DNA of 7,663 nucleotides from an uncultured Clostridia bacterium (GCA_946415665.1 CAMKTI010000083.1:1-7663), one strand, 5' to 3'; counted from the stretch's first letter, positions 1-6,121 are shown. The notes: a model not told the origin generated them from the sequence alone. Translations and numbers: made by a program.

Positions 1-55
1 CCTATTAATATTACTAAAACTTAAAAGATCTTTTATCAAAAATGCCAAGCAACAT
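1..55. repeat. Partial second copy of a 78-bp-period tandem repeat (left copy)
   Basis: These 55 bases are identical to 79-133, an offset of 78 bp. The window begins inside the unit, so its true left border is not visible. In the minus-strand sense this copy repeats the last 18 codons of the neighbouring Maff2-like gene downstream of its stop. The 23 bp between the copies carries the stop codon TAA (76-78) and an AAGGAG motif that abuts the repeated block. The frame is not kept in a useful way: an ATG created at the junction gives only 13 codons before a stop. Confidence 0.9.
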
Positions 56-75
56 CTCCTTGCAATTTTATTTAT

Positions 76-609
76 TTACCTATTAATATTACTAAAACTT
101 AAAAGATCTTTTATCAAAAATGCCAAGCAACATATTATAATCCCACTGGCAATTTGCCAAATTCCAGATTCCATGTTGGGAGCATACGAATTCTTCAAGC
201 CTTCCGCCAAAACAATTAAACCACATACACTCCAAAAAGATCCTGCAAAAATTATTAATTTATGAGCATAATAAAATATTTTTATGACCAAGTCATAATC
301 AAAATTATAAGTTCTAAAAAGAAATGCTGCTAATACAACTGCAAATCCCCCGGCTATTTGCCATATAGATGCCTGTAGGTTCGGTCCATTTTTTTGGCTC
401 AAACTTGTAGCAAACCTTACTAAACCTAAAATGCTCCAAAAGGATCCTGCAAGAGTGAAAGCAAAAGCAATTAAGTTAATACATGATTCATATACTAAAA
501 CTTTATTTGTATTAGCAATAATCATCGTACCTACCACAGAACCGTCACTAATAGATGGTCTAGTAATTATTTCGCGTGTTTCAACTATAAATTTGTCGAT
601 TTTTATCAT
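76..609 (-). CDS. Two-unit Maff2-like membrane protein of the conjugation module
   Basis: Predicted integral membrane protein of 177 residues, third in the minus-strand row after virD4. It contains two copies of the two-helix Maff2-like unit. The first has a Gly-Ser-Phe-Trp helix, then Gln-Lys-Asn-Gly-Pro, Leu-Gln and Ile-Trp-Gln-Ile; the second is more diverged, with Tyr-Ala-Pro in place of Asn-Gly-Pro but Ile-Trp-Gln-Ile kept. A non-hydrophobic lead of about 40 residues comes first and no signal peptide is evident. The start is uncertain. The frame is open back to 834, but that part overlaps the upstream gene and reads as non-protein-like sequence, so the ATG at 607-609, 38 bp after the upstream stop, is preferred even though GGAG abuts it with no spacing. 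ATG 523-525 is an alternative. Function is unknown beyond the T4SS context; degeneration of unit two may mean relaxed constraint. Confidence 0.62.
   Translation of the reverse strand: MIKIDKFIVETREIITRPSISDGSVVGTMIIANTNKVLVYESCINLIAFAFTLAGSFWSILGLVRFATSLSQKNGPNLQASIWQIAGGFAVVLAAFLFRTYNFDYDLVIKIFYYAHKLIIFAGSFWSVCGLIVLAEGLKNSYAPNMESGIWQIASGIIICCLAFLIKDLLSFSNINR
79..133. repeat. 78-bp-period tandem repeat (right copy, inside gene end)
   Basis: Perfect 55-bp match to 1-55. On the minus strand it covers the final 18 codons of the two-unit Maff2-like protein, up to the base before its TAA stop. This is the source copy, because it is continuous with the coding frame. Confidence 0.9.
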
Positions 610-647
610 CTCCACGAAAGTAGTAAACTCACAAATCAAATTAGAGG

Positions 648-1604
648 CTATATTACTTTTACCACATACGTAAACAAATACGAAGTCATAATAATCATTA
701 TTCCGCCGACAATTTGCCAGATGGCTGATTGCAGAGCCGGACCGGTTTTGTCTTTGATGGCACCTGCTAATATTATAACCCCCCAAGCCGACCAAAGGGC
801 ACCGCCTGCACGAGTAAATTGTGATGCTAACCACAGAACCTCGTTTAACAAATTTGGATATTGCGAACTGTTTTTAAACAAATAAGTGGCAAATACAATC
901 ATTGTTCCCCCAACAATTTGCCAAATCGATGTCTGTAATGTCGGACCGTTTTTGTCTTTTAAACTACCTGCTAAAGTGATAGCACCCAAAATCATCCAAA
1001 TAGAACCCCCAAGTACACAAAAATTCGCAACAAAATCAAGAAGCTGTGTTGTATGGACCACCCCTAACATACTTCCCGATAATATAGAAAAAATCTCCGC
1101 TATTTCGTTTTTACAGTTACTTAATTCTTTTTCAATATTATTTTGAATTATATCGATTTCTGATATCTCTATCCTATATTTATTTCTGTTTATCTCTGAA
1201 CTTTTTTCATCTGTAGGGTCAACTTTTTCATTTTTCCAACCGTTATACTCATAGCTTACTTGTCTAAAATTATGCGAACAATCATTATAAACACTATTGA
1301 CTGTAAAATAATCCTTTGTGTATTTTTTAAAATTTTCTGATGCTTCTGCATCCCATGCCGCCTTATTCGGTATGCTCAAAATTTTTGTATGCAAAGAGTT
1401 AACCAAATTTTTTAAACCGTCAACTTCTTCCCCCAAAATCCCAAAAAGACCATCGTTATGTTTTTCATAGATCTTTTTTTGTATTTCTTCAAATTTTTTC
1501 GAGTAGTACTCACAATTTTCTTTAGCTACCACTCGTCCCAGTGGTATTAGTAATATCGAAAAAAATACCAGCAGCATCAAAATTAAAATCCTTATCTTTT
1601 TCAA
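648..1604 (-). CDS. Signal peptide, helical extracellular domain and two Maff2-like membrane units
   Basis: Predicted secreted and membrane-anchored protein of 318 residues. Start is TTG at 1602-1604 with AGGTGA about five bases upstream. Residues 1-27 form a typical signal peptide (two Lys, a hydrophobic core, likely cleavage after Val-Val-Ala). Residues 28-180 are charged and helical with three Cys (31, 109, 164). Residues 185-245 and 250-313 are two Maff2-like units, each a Gly-Gly/Ser-x-Trp helix, a Lys-Asp-Lys-x-Gly-Pro loop, then Ile-Trp-Gln-Ile-Val-Gly-Gly and a second helix. With the signal peptide outside, the Lys-rich loops fall in the cytoplasm, which fits the positive-inside rule. 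It lies 91 bp after the 86-residue gene and 38 bp before the next one, so co-transcription is likely. In Tn1549-like ICEs a polytopic VirB6/TrbL-like channel protein often follows Maff2; this protein could fill that place, but its membrane part resembles Maff2 rather than TrbL. Function is inferred from context only. Confidence 0.8.
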   Translation of the reverse strand: MKKIRILILMLLVFFSILLIPLGRVVAKENCEYYSKKFEEIQKKIYEKHNDGLFGILGEEVDGLKNLVNSLHTKILSIPNKAAWDAEASENFKKYTKDYFTVNSVYNDCSHNFRQVSYEYNGWKNEKVDPTDEKSSEINRNKYRIEISEIDIIQNNIEKELSNCKNEIAEIFSILSGSMLGVVHTTQLLDFVANFCVLGGSIWMILGAITLAGSLKDKNGPTLQTSIWQIVGGTMIVFATYLFKNSSQYPNLLNEVLWLASQFTRAGGALWSAWGVIILAGAIKDKTGPALQSAIWQIVGGIMIIMTSYLFTYVVKVI

Positions 1605-1640
1605 ATAATCACCTATTCAAAAGTTTTCCACTAACAAATG

Positions 1641-1685
1641 TGTCTCCCATTTTATTTTTTAACATATTAAATAAAACGAGAGACA
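1641..1685 (-). promoter_or_regulatory. Long intergenic RNA hairpin downstream of the Maff2-like gene
   Basis: Arms 1641-1657 and 1669-1685 pair over 17 bp around an 11-nt loop. Two positions are not Watson-Crick. In the minus-strand RNA they are U-G and G-U wobbles, so the stem is fully paired; in plus-strand RNA they would be C-A and A-C mismatches. It starts 10 bases after the stop of the 86-residue gene and ends 36 bases before the next start. No U-run follows either arm, so it is not a standard terminator. A 3' stabiliser or processing element that sets the upstream gene's mRNA above that of downstream genes is a reasonable guess. Confidence 0.7.
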
Positions 1686-1695
1686 AACATCTGAC

Positions 1696-1956
1696 TTATT
1701 GAAACTTAATTAATTGCCCAAACAAAATCGCTGAAACAAGTATCATAATACCGCCAACGATTTGCCAAACACCGCCTTGTAAGCCTGGACCATTTTTATC
1801 TTTTAATGCACCAGCCAAAACAACAATTCCCCAAACAGTCCACAACGCACCACCGACAATAACAAACTGCACCATAAATCCAAAAATACTATTTACTAAA
1901 TTACCCGTATTTGCAACCGAAAAGGACGGCATCGTAGCTTCAGTACCTTTAAGCAT
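1696..1956 (-). CDS. Maff2-family small membrane protein (conjugative element)
   Basis: Small integral membrane protein of 86 residues resembling the Maff2 family, short proteins commonly encoded just after virD4 in Tn1549/CTn-type ICEs and presumed to belong to the mating-channel membrane complex. Its exact role is unknown. A polar lead (1-18) precedes helix one (about 25-50, with Gly-Gly-Ala-Leu-Trp), then a Lys-Asp-Lys-Asn-Gly-Pro loop, Leu-Gln, Val-Trp-Gln-Ile-Val-Gly-Gly and helix two (about 66-83). There is no cleavable signal peptide. The start is ATG 1954-1956, because AGGAGG lies 10 bases upstream; Met9 has no SD. The first 30 codons and the leader lie in a 532-bp tandem repeat, so a truncated second copy of this start sits at 2399-2488. 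It is the best-conserved unit of five in the window. Confidence 0.85.
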   Translation of the reverse strand: MLKGTEATMPSFSVANTGNLVNSIFGFMVQFVIVGGALWTVWGIVVLAGALKDKNGPGLQGGVWQIVGGIMILVSAILFGQLIKFQ

Positions 1957-2398
1957 ATAAATAAAACCTCCTACAAATCAAATATAAATAAAAAATAATT
2001 ATTGCATGATCAAGTGCAAACTAACTTCTAACAGAAAACAAATACAAAAATCAAATTTTATACACTCTCACTTTCTGTATCGTTAGTATCTTCCTCATCG
2101 CTTGAAATGCCAACAACTTTCTCATTGATAAATTTATCAATGCTGTTTTCAAGTTCATCCATGTCAATAAAGTCTTCTACTTTTGCATTTATTAAACTAT
2201 TGACATCAAACGTCCTCGGCAAACTTGCTATTTTAGAGTAAAACATGTTTATTTTTCTCGTATTGGAATCTGTAATAAGGTAAGTGTATTTTTTATTGTA
2301 GTCCAAAAGCCACTTATACATTTCATGTTTTTCTATTACATATTTTTTTGATCTAAATGGACGCAAACCACGAATAGAAAGGATACATTCATCACCTT
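1867..2398. repeat. 532-bp tandem direct repeat, copy A
   Basis: Direct repeat immediately followed by copy B at 2399-2930. I count three differences, all transitions (1915 A versus 2447 G, 2305 A versus 2837 G, 2346 T versus 2878 C), about 99.4% identity. The unit holds, in minus-strand order, the last 113 codons of virD4 with its stop, the intergenic spacer, and the first 30 codons of the maff2-like gene with its SD. Copy A is continuous with the intact maff2-like gene. No terminal inverted repeats, transposase or junction microhomology are seen. Confidence 0.97.
2058..2398 (-). pseudogene. Duplicated 3' fragment of virD4
   Basis: Encodes the last 112 complete codons of the coupling protein, including its acidic Asp/Glu/Ser-rich tail and TAA stop, identical to the intact gene except Leu for Ser550. 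It is open but has no convincing start. A TTG at 2364-2366 (a Leu codon in the full gene) lacks an SD, and upstream the same frame reads briefly into maff2 sequence and then meets TAG. It was created by the 532-bp duplication and is probably untranslated as a separate product. Confidence 0.9.
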
Positions 2399-2488
2399 CT
2401 GCACCATAAATCCAAAAATACTATTTACTAAATTACCCGTATTTGCGACCGAAAAGGACGGCATCGTAGCTTCAGTACCTTTAAGCAT
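2336..2488 (-). pseudogene. Truncated maff2 start fused out of frame to virD4 sequence
   Basis: The second copy of the maff2-like start keeps its AGGAGG SD and ATG (2486-2488) and the first 30 codons up to Met-Val-Gln. At the duplication junction (2398/2399) it then runs out of frame into virD4 sequence for 20 more codons before TAA. The result would be a 50-residue peptide with half of a first membrane helix and an unrelated hydrophobic tail. Translation is likely because the SD is intact; a function is not expected. Confidence 0.8.
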
Positions 2489-2930
2489 ATAAATAAAACC
2501 TCCTACAAATCAAATATAAATAAAAAATAATTATTGCATGATCAAGTGCAAACTAACTTCTAACAGAAAACAAATACAAAAATCAAATTTTATACACTCT
2601 CACTTTCTGTATCGTTAGTATCTTCCTCATCGCTTGAAATGCCAACAACTTTCTCATTGATAAATTTATCAATGCTGTTTTCAAGTTCATCCATGTCAAT
2701 AAAGTCTTCTACTTTTGCATTTATTAAACTATTGACATCAAACGTCCTCGGCAAACTTGCTATTTTAGAGTAAAACATGTTTATTTTTCTCGTATTGGAA
2801 TCTGTAATAAGGTAAGTGTATTTTTTATTGTAGTCCGAAAGCCACTTATACATTTCATGTTTTTCTATTACATATTTCTTTGATCTAAATGGACGCAAAC
2901 CACGAATAGAAAGGATACATTCATCACCTT
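2399..2930. repeat. 532-bp tandem direct repeat, copy B
   Basis: Adjacent copy of 1867-2398. This copy is continuous with the intact virD4 gene. Two of the three differences are silent (Val GTT/GTC in the maff2 part, Lys AAA/AAG in the virD4 part). The third makes residue 550 of intact VirD4 Ser (TCG) where the copy-A fragment has Leu (TTG). Confidence 0.97.
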
Positions 2931-4485
2931 TGAGTAATCCAACTTCATCCAGTGTGATTAATTCACGTCCGACAACTTGTCCACTATTTGAATAACTACC
3001 GGACTGACCTTTGCTTTCGGAAGTCGTTCGCAAATCGACAGTCGTTTTTCCAATCATCTTGGAAATATATTCACAGGTCGATTGCTCTTTACCTCCTAAA
3101 AATAAAAGTGTGTCACAGTTACCTGTAATAGTCTCCCAAGTTTTTTCATACAACGCTTTTATCTGGGCAACATTTTGCAAAATAACATTTACAGACATTT
3201 CACGGCTTCGCATAGTCGCAATATAAATATCAAAGTTTGGAATTAATCCTATATTTGCAAACTCGTCTAATAAAAACCTAACATGGATTGGCAAACGCCC
3301 GCCATATTTTTGTTCCGCTTTTAAAAATAATGAATCAAATAATTGCTGATACATCATTGCCGCTAAAAAGTTAAATGTACGATCCGAGTCAGAAAGCATA
3401 ATAAAAAGCGCTGTTTTTTCCTCGCCGATTTTATCCAATTCAATCGTATCCTCTGACAGCATATCAGAAACAACTTTGATATTAAAAGTAGCCAGACGCA
3501 CACCGACCGAAACTAGGATACTTTTTGCAGTTCTTCCGGCCGCAAGTTTAAACAAGTCATATTGCTTGCACGCAAAATGCTCAGGTTTTTCCGCTTTTAA
3601 ATCCTCAAACAAAATATCCAGTGGCGATTTATAATTTTCATTTTCCTCCTTTACTTCTGCCAAGCGCAATAATTCCATTACTGTTGCAATATTTTGCTCG
3701 TTTTTTGGAGCTTCCATTAAAACAAAAGCAAACAACGCTTCCAATAAAGCAGTTTCCGCTTTTTCCCAAAACGGATCCGCTCCACTATTTTTTTTATCAC
3801 CATTTGTATTTGTAATCAAATTTGTGATGAGTTTTAAAATATCCTTTTCGTCGTGGACATATTCAAAAAAGTTATAACCGTCACTTTTAGTAAAATCAAT
3901 AAGATTAAATATTTTTATCTTATAGCCATTTTTTTCTAACATAGTTGCAGTTTCAAGAACAAGACTCCCCTTTGGATCAGTTATAACATAACTCGAATGA
4001 CATTGCATTAAATTTGGTTTTACATAAAATCGTGTTTTACCACTACCACTACCACCGATTACAACAACATTATTATTTCTAAAAGTTTGTCTTGTATTAA
4101 TGGACATTCCTTCTGTCTTTGTAAATAACATATTCATTTTAGGGTCTTTGTCTAAAAATGGTTTGATTGTTTTTCTATTTCCCCATTTCGCTGAACCATG
4201 TTCGATTCCGCTCATAAAATTTGTTCTACCTGTAGTTTGATATAAAACAAATACAAACGGCAATAAAGCTGCGATTAAACCACACAAAATAGCTTCTTTG
4301 GTTCTAAATATAAAAAATGGTTGTGTTTTTAAACTTTCAAACAGTGTCGAAAAACCAAAACTAAATTTGGCAAAGAAATCTCCAGCACCAATTGTATATA
4401 AATAAAAAAATCTATTGGCAAGGAAAAAGCATATGACAGATAAAATAAACGTCAGGAATAACATAATTTTATTTAACTTAAGCAC
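2590..4485 (-). CDS. virD4: VirD4/TraG-type conjugative coupling protein (T4CP)
   Basis: Membrane-bound hexameric ATPase that brings the relaxase-DNA complex to the type IV secretion channel during conjugation. It has 631 residues, about full length for ICE T4CPs. Two N-terminal membrane helices (about 8-28 and 63-83) precede the ATPase domain. Walker A is Gly-Gly-Ser-Gly-Ser-Gly-Lys-Thr at 144-151, then Thr-Asp-Pro-Lys-Gly at 169-173, and Walker B is Arg-Phe-Leu-Leu-Asp-Glu-Phe-Ala-Asn at 403-411. All key residues are present. The C-terminus (about 617-630) is acidic and Ser-rich, as is common for substrate-contacting tails. The start is GTG 4483-4485, with GGGGAG ten bases upstream and a promoter behind it. 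It heads the minus-strand row. Its last 113 codons lie in a tandem repeat, but the gene itself is intact. No relaxase or relaxosome gene precedes it: the next gene is divergent murB. Confidence 0.95.
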   Translation of the reverse strand: MLKLNKIMLFLTFILSVICFFLANRFFYLYTIGAGDFFAKFSFGFSTLFESLKTQPFFIFRTKEAILCGLIAALLPFVFVLYQTTGRTNFMSGIEHGSAKWGNRKTIKPFLDKDPKMNMLFTKTEGMSINTRQTFRNNNVVVIGGSGSGKTRFYVKPNLMQCHSSYVITDPKGSLVLETATMLEKNGYKIKIFNLIDFTKSDGYNFFEYVHDEKDILKLITNLITNTNGDKKNSGADPFWEKAETALLEALFAFVLMEAPKNEQNIATVMELLRLAEVKEENENYKSPLDILFEDLKAEKPEHFACKQYDLFKLAAGRTAKSILVSVGVRLATFNIKVVSDMLSEDTIELDKIGEEKTALFIMLSDSDRTFNFLAAMMYQQLFDSLFLKAEQKYGGRLPIHVRFLLDEFANIGLIPNFDIYIATMRSREMSVNVILQNVAQIKALYEKTWETITGNCDTLLFLGGKEQSTCEYISKMIGKTTVDLRTTSESKGQSGSYSNSGQVVGRELITLDEVGLLKGDECILSIRGLRPFRSKKYVIEKHEMYKWLSDYNKKYTYLITDSNTRKINMFYSKIASLPRTFDVNSLINAKVEDFIDMDELENSIDKFINEKVVGISSDEEDTNDTESESV

Positions 4486-4532
4486 TTATTTACCACTCCC
4501 CGTAAAAAAATTATTTTTATAAAACAAGTTTC

Positions 4533-4561
4533 ATGCTATAAAAGCACTTTTCTTTTGTCAA
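4533..4561 (-). promoter_or_regulatory. Sigma-A type promoter for virD4
   Basis: On the minus strand, TTGACA (4556-4561) is a perfect -35 box, followed by exactly 17 bp and TAGCAT (4533-4538) as -10. Transcription would begin near 4525, about 40 bases before the GTG start of virD4, leaving room for the GGGGAG ribosome site (4496-4501). This makes virD4 the first gene of its transcript. Confidence 0.7.
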
Positions 4562-4726
4562 TCGAAATATTTTTGCATACATAACAGCTAAATGAAATTA
4601 ATATTATTTTGTTGAGAAAAATATTTTTTATAAGCAAATTTATTTTTGAAGCAAAAAAATTATAAGCTATGTATATTATTATTTTCGAAATAAAAAATTA
4701 TTTTATGTAATTAAGGGGTAATTGTC

Positions 4727-5614
4727 GTGATAAAAAATTTTTTTCAAACAAATTTTGTTGGTGATGTATTTTTTGACGAACCGATGAAAAAACATACATC
4801 ATTTAAAATTGGTGGCAACGCAGATATTTTATTTTTGCCAAAAAACAAATCAGATGTTATTAAAGTAATAAATTTTTGTACAGAGAATCATATAAAATAT
4901 TTTGTAATGGGAAATGGAACAAATTTATTGATTTCAGATACAGGATTTCGAGGCGTAATAATAAAAATAAATAAAAAAATGAACGTCGTAAAAATAAATT
5001 ATGAAAAAAAGGAAATTTGGGCGGAAGCAGGAATTTTATTGAGTATTTTGGCAAATCAAGCATTGGAAAATAATTTTTCAGGAATGGAATTTGCTTCAGG
5101 AATTCCGGGAACTTTGGGCGGAGCAATTTGTATGAATGCCGGAGCTTATGGGCGTGAAATAAAAGATATTTTTGTTTCTGCAGAAGTTTTATATAAAAAT
5201 AAAATAAAAATCATGGAAGATTTAAAATTTGATTATAGAAAAAGTTTAATAGATAAAAATTATGTTGTTCTGTCAGCAAAAATAAAATTAAATGCTGGAA
5301 GTCATGATGAAATAAAAAATAAAATGGATGAGTATAAAACAAAACGTAAAAATTCTCAGCCATTAAATTTTTTTAGTGCTGGGAGTACATTTAAACGACC
5401 AAAAAATAATTTTGCAGGAAAATTAATAATGGACGCGGGACTTGCAGATTATAAAATTGGTGGAGCTTGTGTTTCAAAAAAACATTGTGGATTTATAATT
5501 AATTTGGGGGATGCAACAGCAAAAGATGTTTTGAATTTAATCAGGTATGTAAAACAAGTTGTTTATGAAAAATTTGGCGTGCAACTTGAAGAAGAAATAA
5601 AATTTTTATTTTAG
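4727..5614 (+). CDS. murB: UDP-N-acetylmuramate dehydrogenase (UDP-N-acetylenolpyruvoylglucosamine reductase)
   Basis: Cytoplasmic FAD enzyme that reduces UDP-GlcNAc-enolpyruvate with NADPH to UDP-MurNAc, the second committed step of peptidoglycan synthesis. It has 295 residues, normal for the shorter type II MurB. His-Thr-Ser-Phe-Lys-Ile-Gly-Gly at 23-30 and Met-Gly-Asn-Gly-Thr-Asn-Leu-Leu at 61-68 are FAD-binding, as is the Gly-rich stretch 125-142 (Gly-Ile-Pro-Gly ... Asn-Ala-Gly-Ala-Tyr-Gly). Arg171 in Tyr-Arg-Lys-Ser, Ser220 in Ala-Gly-Ser-Thr-Phe-Lys-Arg-Pro and a Glu at about 290 near the C-terminus match the catalytic residues known from the family. The start is GTG, with AAGGGG (4714-4719) seven bases upstream. 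It is divergent from virD4, single-gene, and followed by a terminator. It gives the best clue to the host: the sequence style is clostridial. Confidence 0.97.
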   Translation: MIKNFFQTNFVGDVFFDEPMKKHTSFKIGGNADILFLPKNKSDVIKVINFCTENHIKYFVMGNGTNLLISDTGFRGVIIKINKKMNVVKINYEKKEIWAEAGILLSILANQALENNFSGMEFASGIPGTLGGAICMNAGAYGREIKDIFVSAEVLYKNKIKIMEDLKFDYRKSLIDKNYVVLSAKIKLNAGSHDEIKNKMDEYKTKRKNSQPLNFFSAGSTFKRPKNNFAGKLIMDAGLADYKIGGACVSKKHCGFIINLGDATAKDVLNLIRYVKQVVYEKFGVQLEEEIKFLF

Positions 5615-5673
5615 CAGATATTTTTATAGATTAAAAAAAATAAGTCAAAAAAAGCTTTTGAACTAAAAAAGAG

Positions 5674-5701
5674 TTATATGCATTTGCATATAATTTTTTT
5701 T
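5674..5701 (+). terminator. Intrinsic terminator of murB
   Basis: A perfect inverted repeat, TTATATGC and GCATATAA around a 4-base loop (5674-5693), is followed directly by eight T residues (5694-5701). It lies 59 bp after the murB stop. An A-rich stretch just before it could extend pairing with the T run, so it may also work weakly in the other direction. Confidence 0.8.
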
Positions 5702-5742
5702 ATTCGCAAAAAAAATATAAAATGTGTGGTACGTATTATCAA

Positions 5743-5891
5743 AAGGAGAAATTTTTATGTAAATAACTTTTTTTAGCCAAAGAAAAAGAACTACCTGAAA
5801 TAAATTCGATTGGATATTTATATAAACATGTTAGTGGTACAAAATTAATTGTTATAAAAACAACGATGCAAATAAAGTTTTTTTTGTGATA
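5743..5891 (+). pseudogene. Degraded N-terminal remnant of an M16C zinc peptidase (PreP/Cym1-like)
   Basis: AAGGAG (5743-5748) and ATG (5757-5759) at ideal spacing are followed at once by TAA. In the +1 frame from 5767, codons spell Ala-Lys-Glu-Lys-Glu-Leu-Pro-Glu-Ile-Asn-Ser-Ile-Gly-Tyr-Leu-Tyr-Lys-His, then Ser-Gly-Thr-Lys-Leu-Ile-Val-Ile-Lys. After a one-base loss in the A run at 5856-5860, another frame continues Asn-Asn-Asp-Ala-Asn-Lys-Val-Phe-Phe. This order is characteristic of the N-terminus of bacterial M16C (presequence-protease-like) peptidases, which degrade peptides with an HxxEH zinc site. The following Phe-Arg-Thr-Pro-Pro region and the zinc motif are not found intact, and nothing of the roughly 950-residue remainder is recognisable. 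Only about 40 codons remain, with at least two frame changes, so the gene is dead. Confidence 0.72.
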
Positions 5892-5897
5892 GACTGA

Positions 5898-6092
5898 AAT
5901 GGCATATTGTAGGCGAACATATATATTTTTTATATTTTTTGTTCAGTTTGTTAAGAAAAATTTCAGTTGCAAGATATATTATATTAGACAGCGTTCACAT
6001 AAAATAAAAATAGAAAATAGATTAAACAGAAGAGCATACAGCTCCATTATCTAAATCAAAGTTACCAGTTTTAAGCAATAACAAATCGTGTC
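5898..6092. other. Gene-free stretch with no recognisable content
   Basis: About 195 bp between the peptidase remnant and the next promoter. A 50-codon open frame on the plus strand (5899-6051) has no ribosome site and matches nothing I recognise. A His-Ile-Val-Gly-Glu-His stretch readable at 5903-5920 faintly resembles an HxxEH zinc motif of the decayed peptidase, with one extra codon, but this may be chance. Confidence 0.5.
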
Positions 6093-6121
6093 TTGACAAA
6101 TAAAAAATTTGAATTTAAAAT
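6093..6121 (+). promoter_or_regulatory. Strong sigma-A type promoter
   Basis: TTGACA (6093-6098, perfect -35), 17-bp spacer, TAAAAT (6116-6121, one change from TATAAT). Transcription would start near 6128, giving a leader of about 50 bases before the ATG at 6180. It points at the interrupted HEPN-like gene. Confidence 0.75.

Noticed and set aside
610..834. Upstream extension of the 177-residue Maff2-like protein to a start at 834
   Set aside because: The extension overlaps the 3' end of the 318-residue gene in another frame, is rich in Cys/Arg with no protein-like pattern, and reflects the Maff2 coding sequence read in the wrong frame.
431..1146. Plus-strand open frames at 431-673 and 886-1146
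   Set aside because: They are antisense to the Maff2-like genes, have no ribosome site, and their composition mirrors the opposite strand.
1641..1685. Hairpin as an intrinsic terminator
   Set aside because: No U-tract follows the stem on either strand, and the next gene in the same direction starts 36 bases later.
1981..2035. Small inverted repeat TTGCA/TGCAA in the virD4-maff2 spacer (present in both repeat copies) as terminator or promoter
   Set aside because: Only a 5-bp stem with an 8-base loop and no well-spaced -35/-10 pair; too weak to call.
2058..2366. 102-codon frame as an independent small gene
   Set aside because: It is the exact C-terminus of VirD4 in a tandem repeat; its only start is a TTG without SD.
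1867..2930. Insertion sequence or MITE as the cause of the 532-bp repeat
   Set aside because: The repeats are strictly adjacent, contain ordinary gene sequence, and have no terminal inverted repeats, target duplication or transposase.
4612..4680. murB promoter
   Set aside because: Several TTGA and TATA-like words occur, but none pairs at 16-18 bp spacing; no specific promoter could be supported in this AT-rich spacer.
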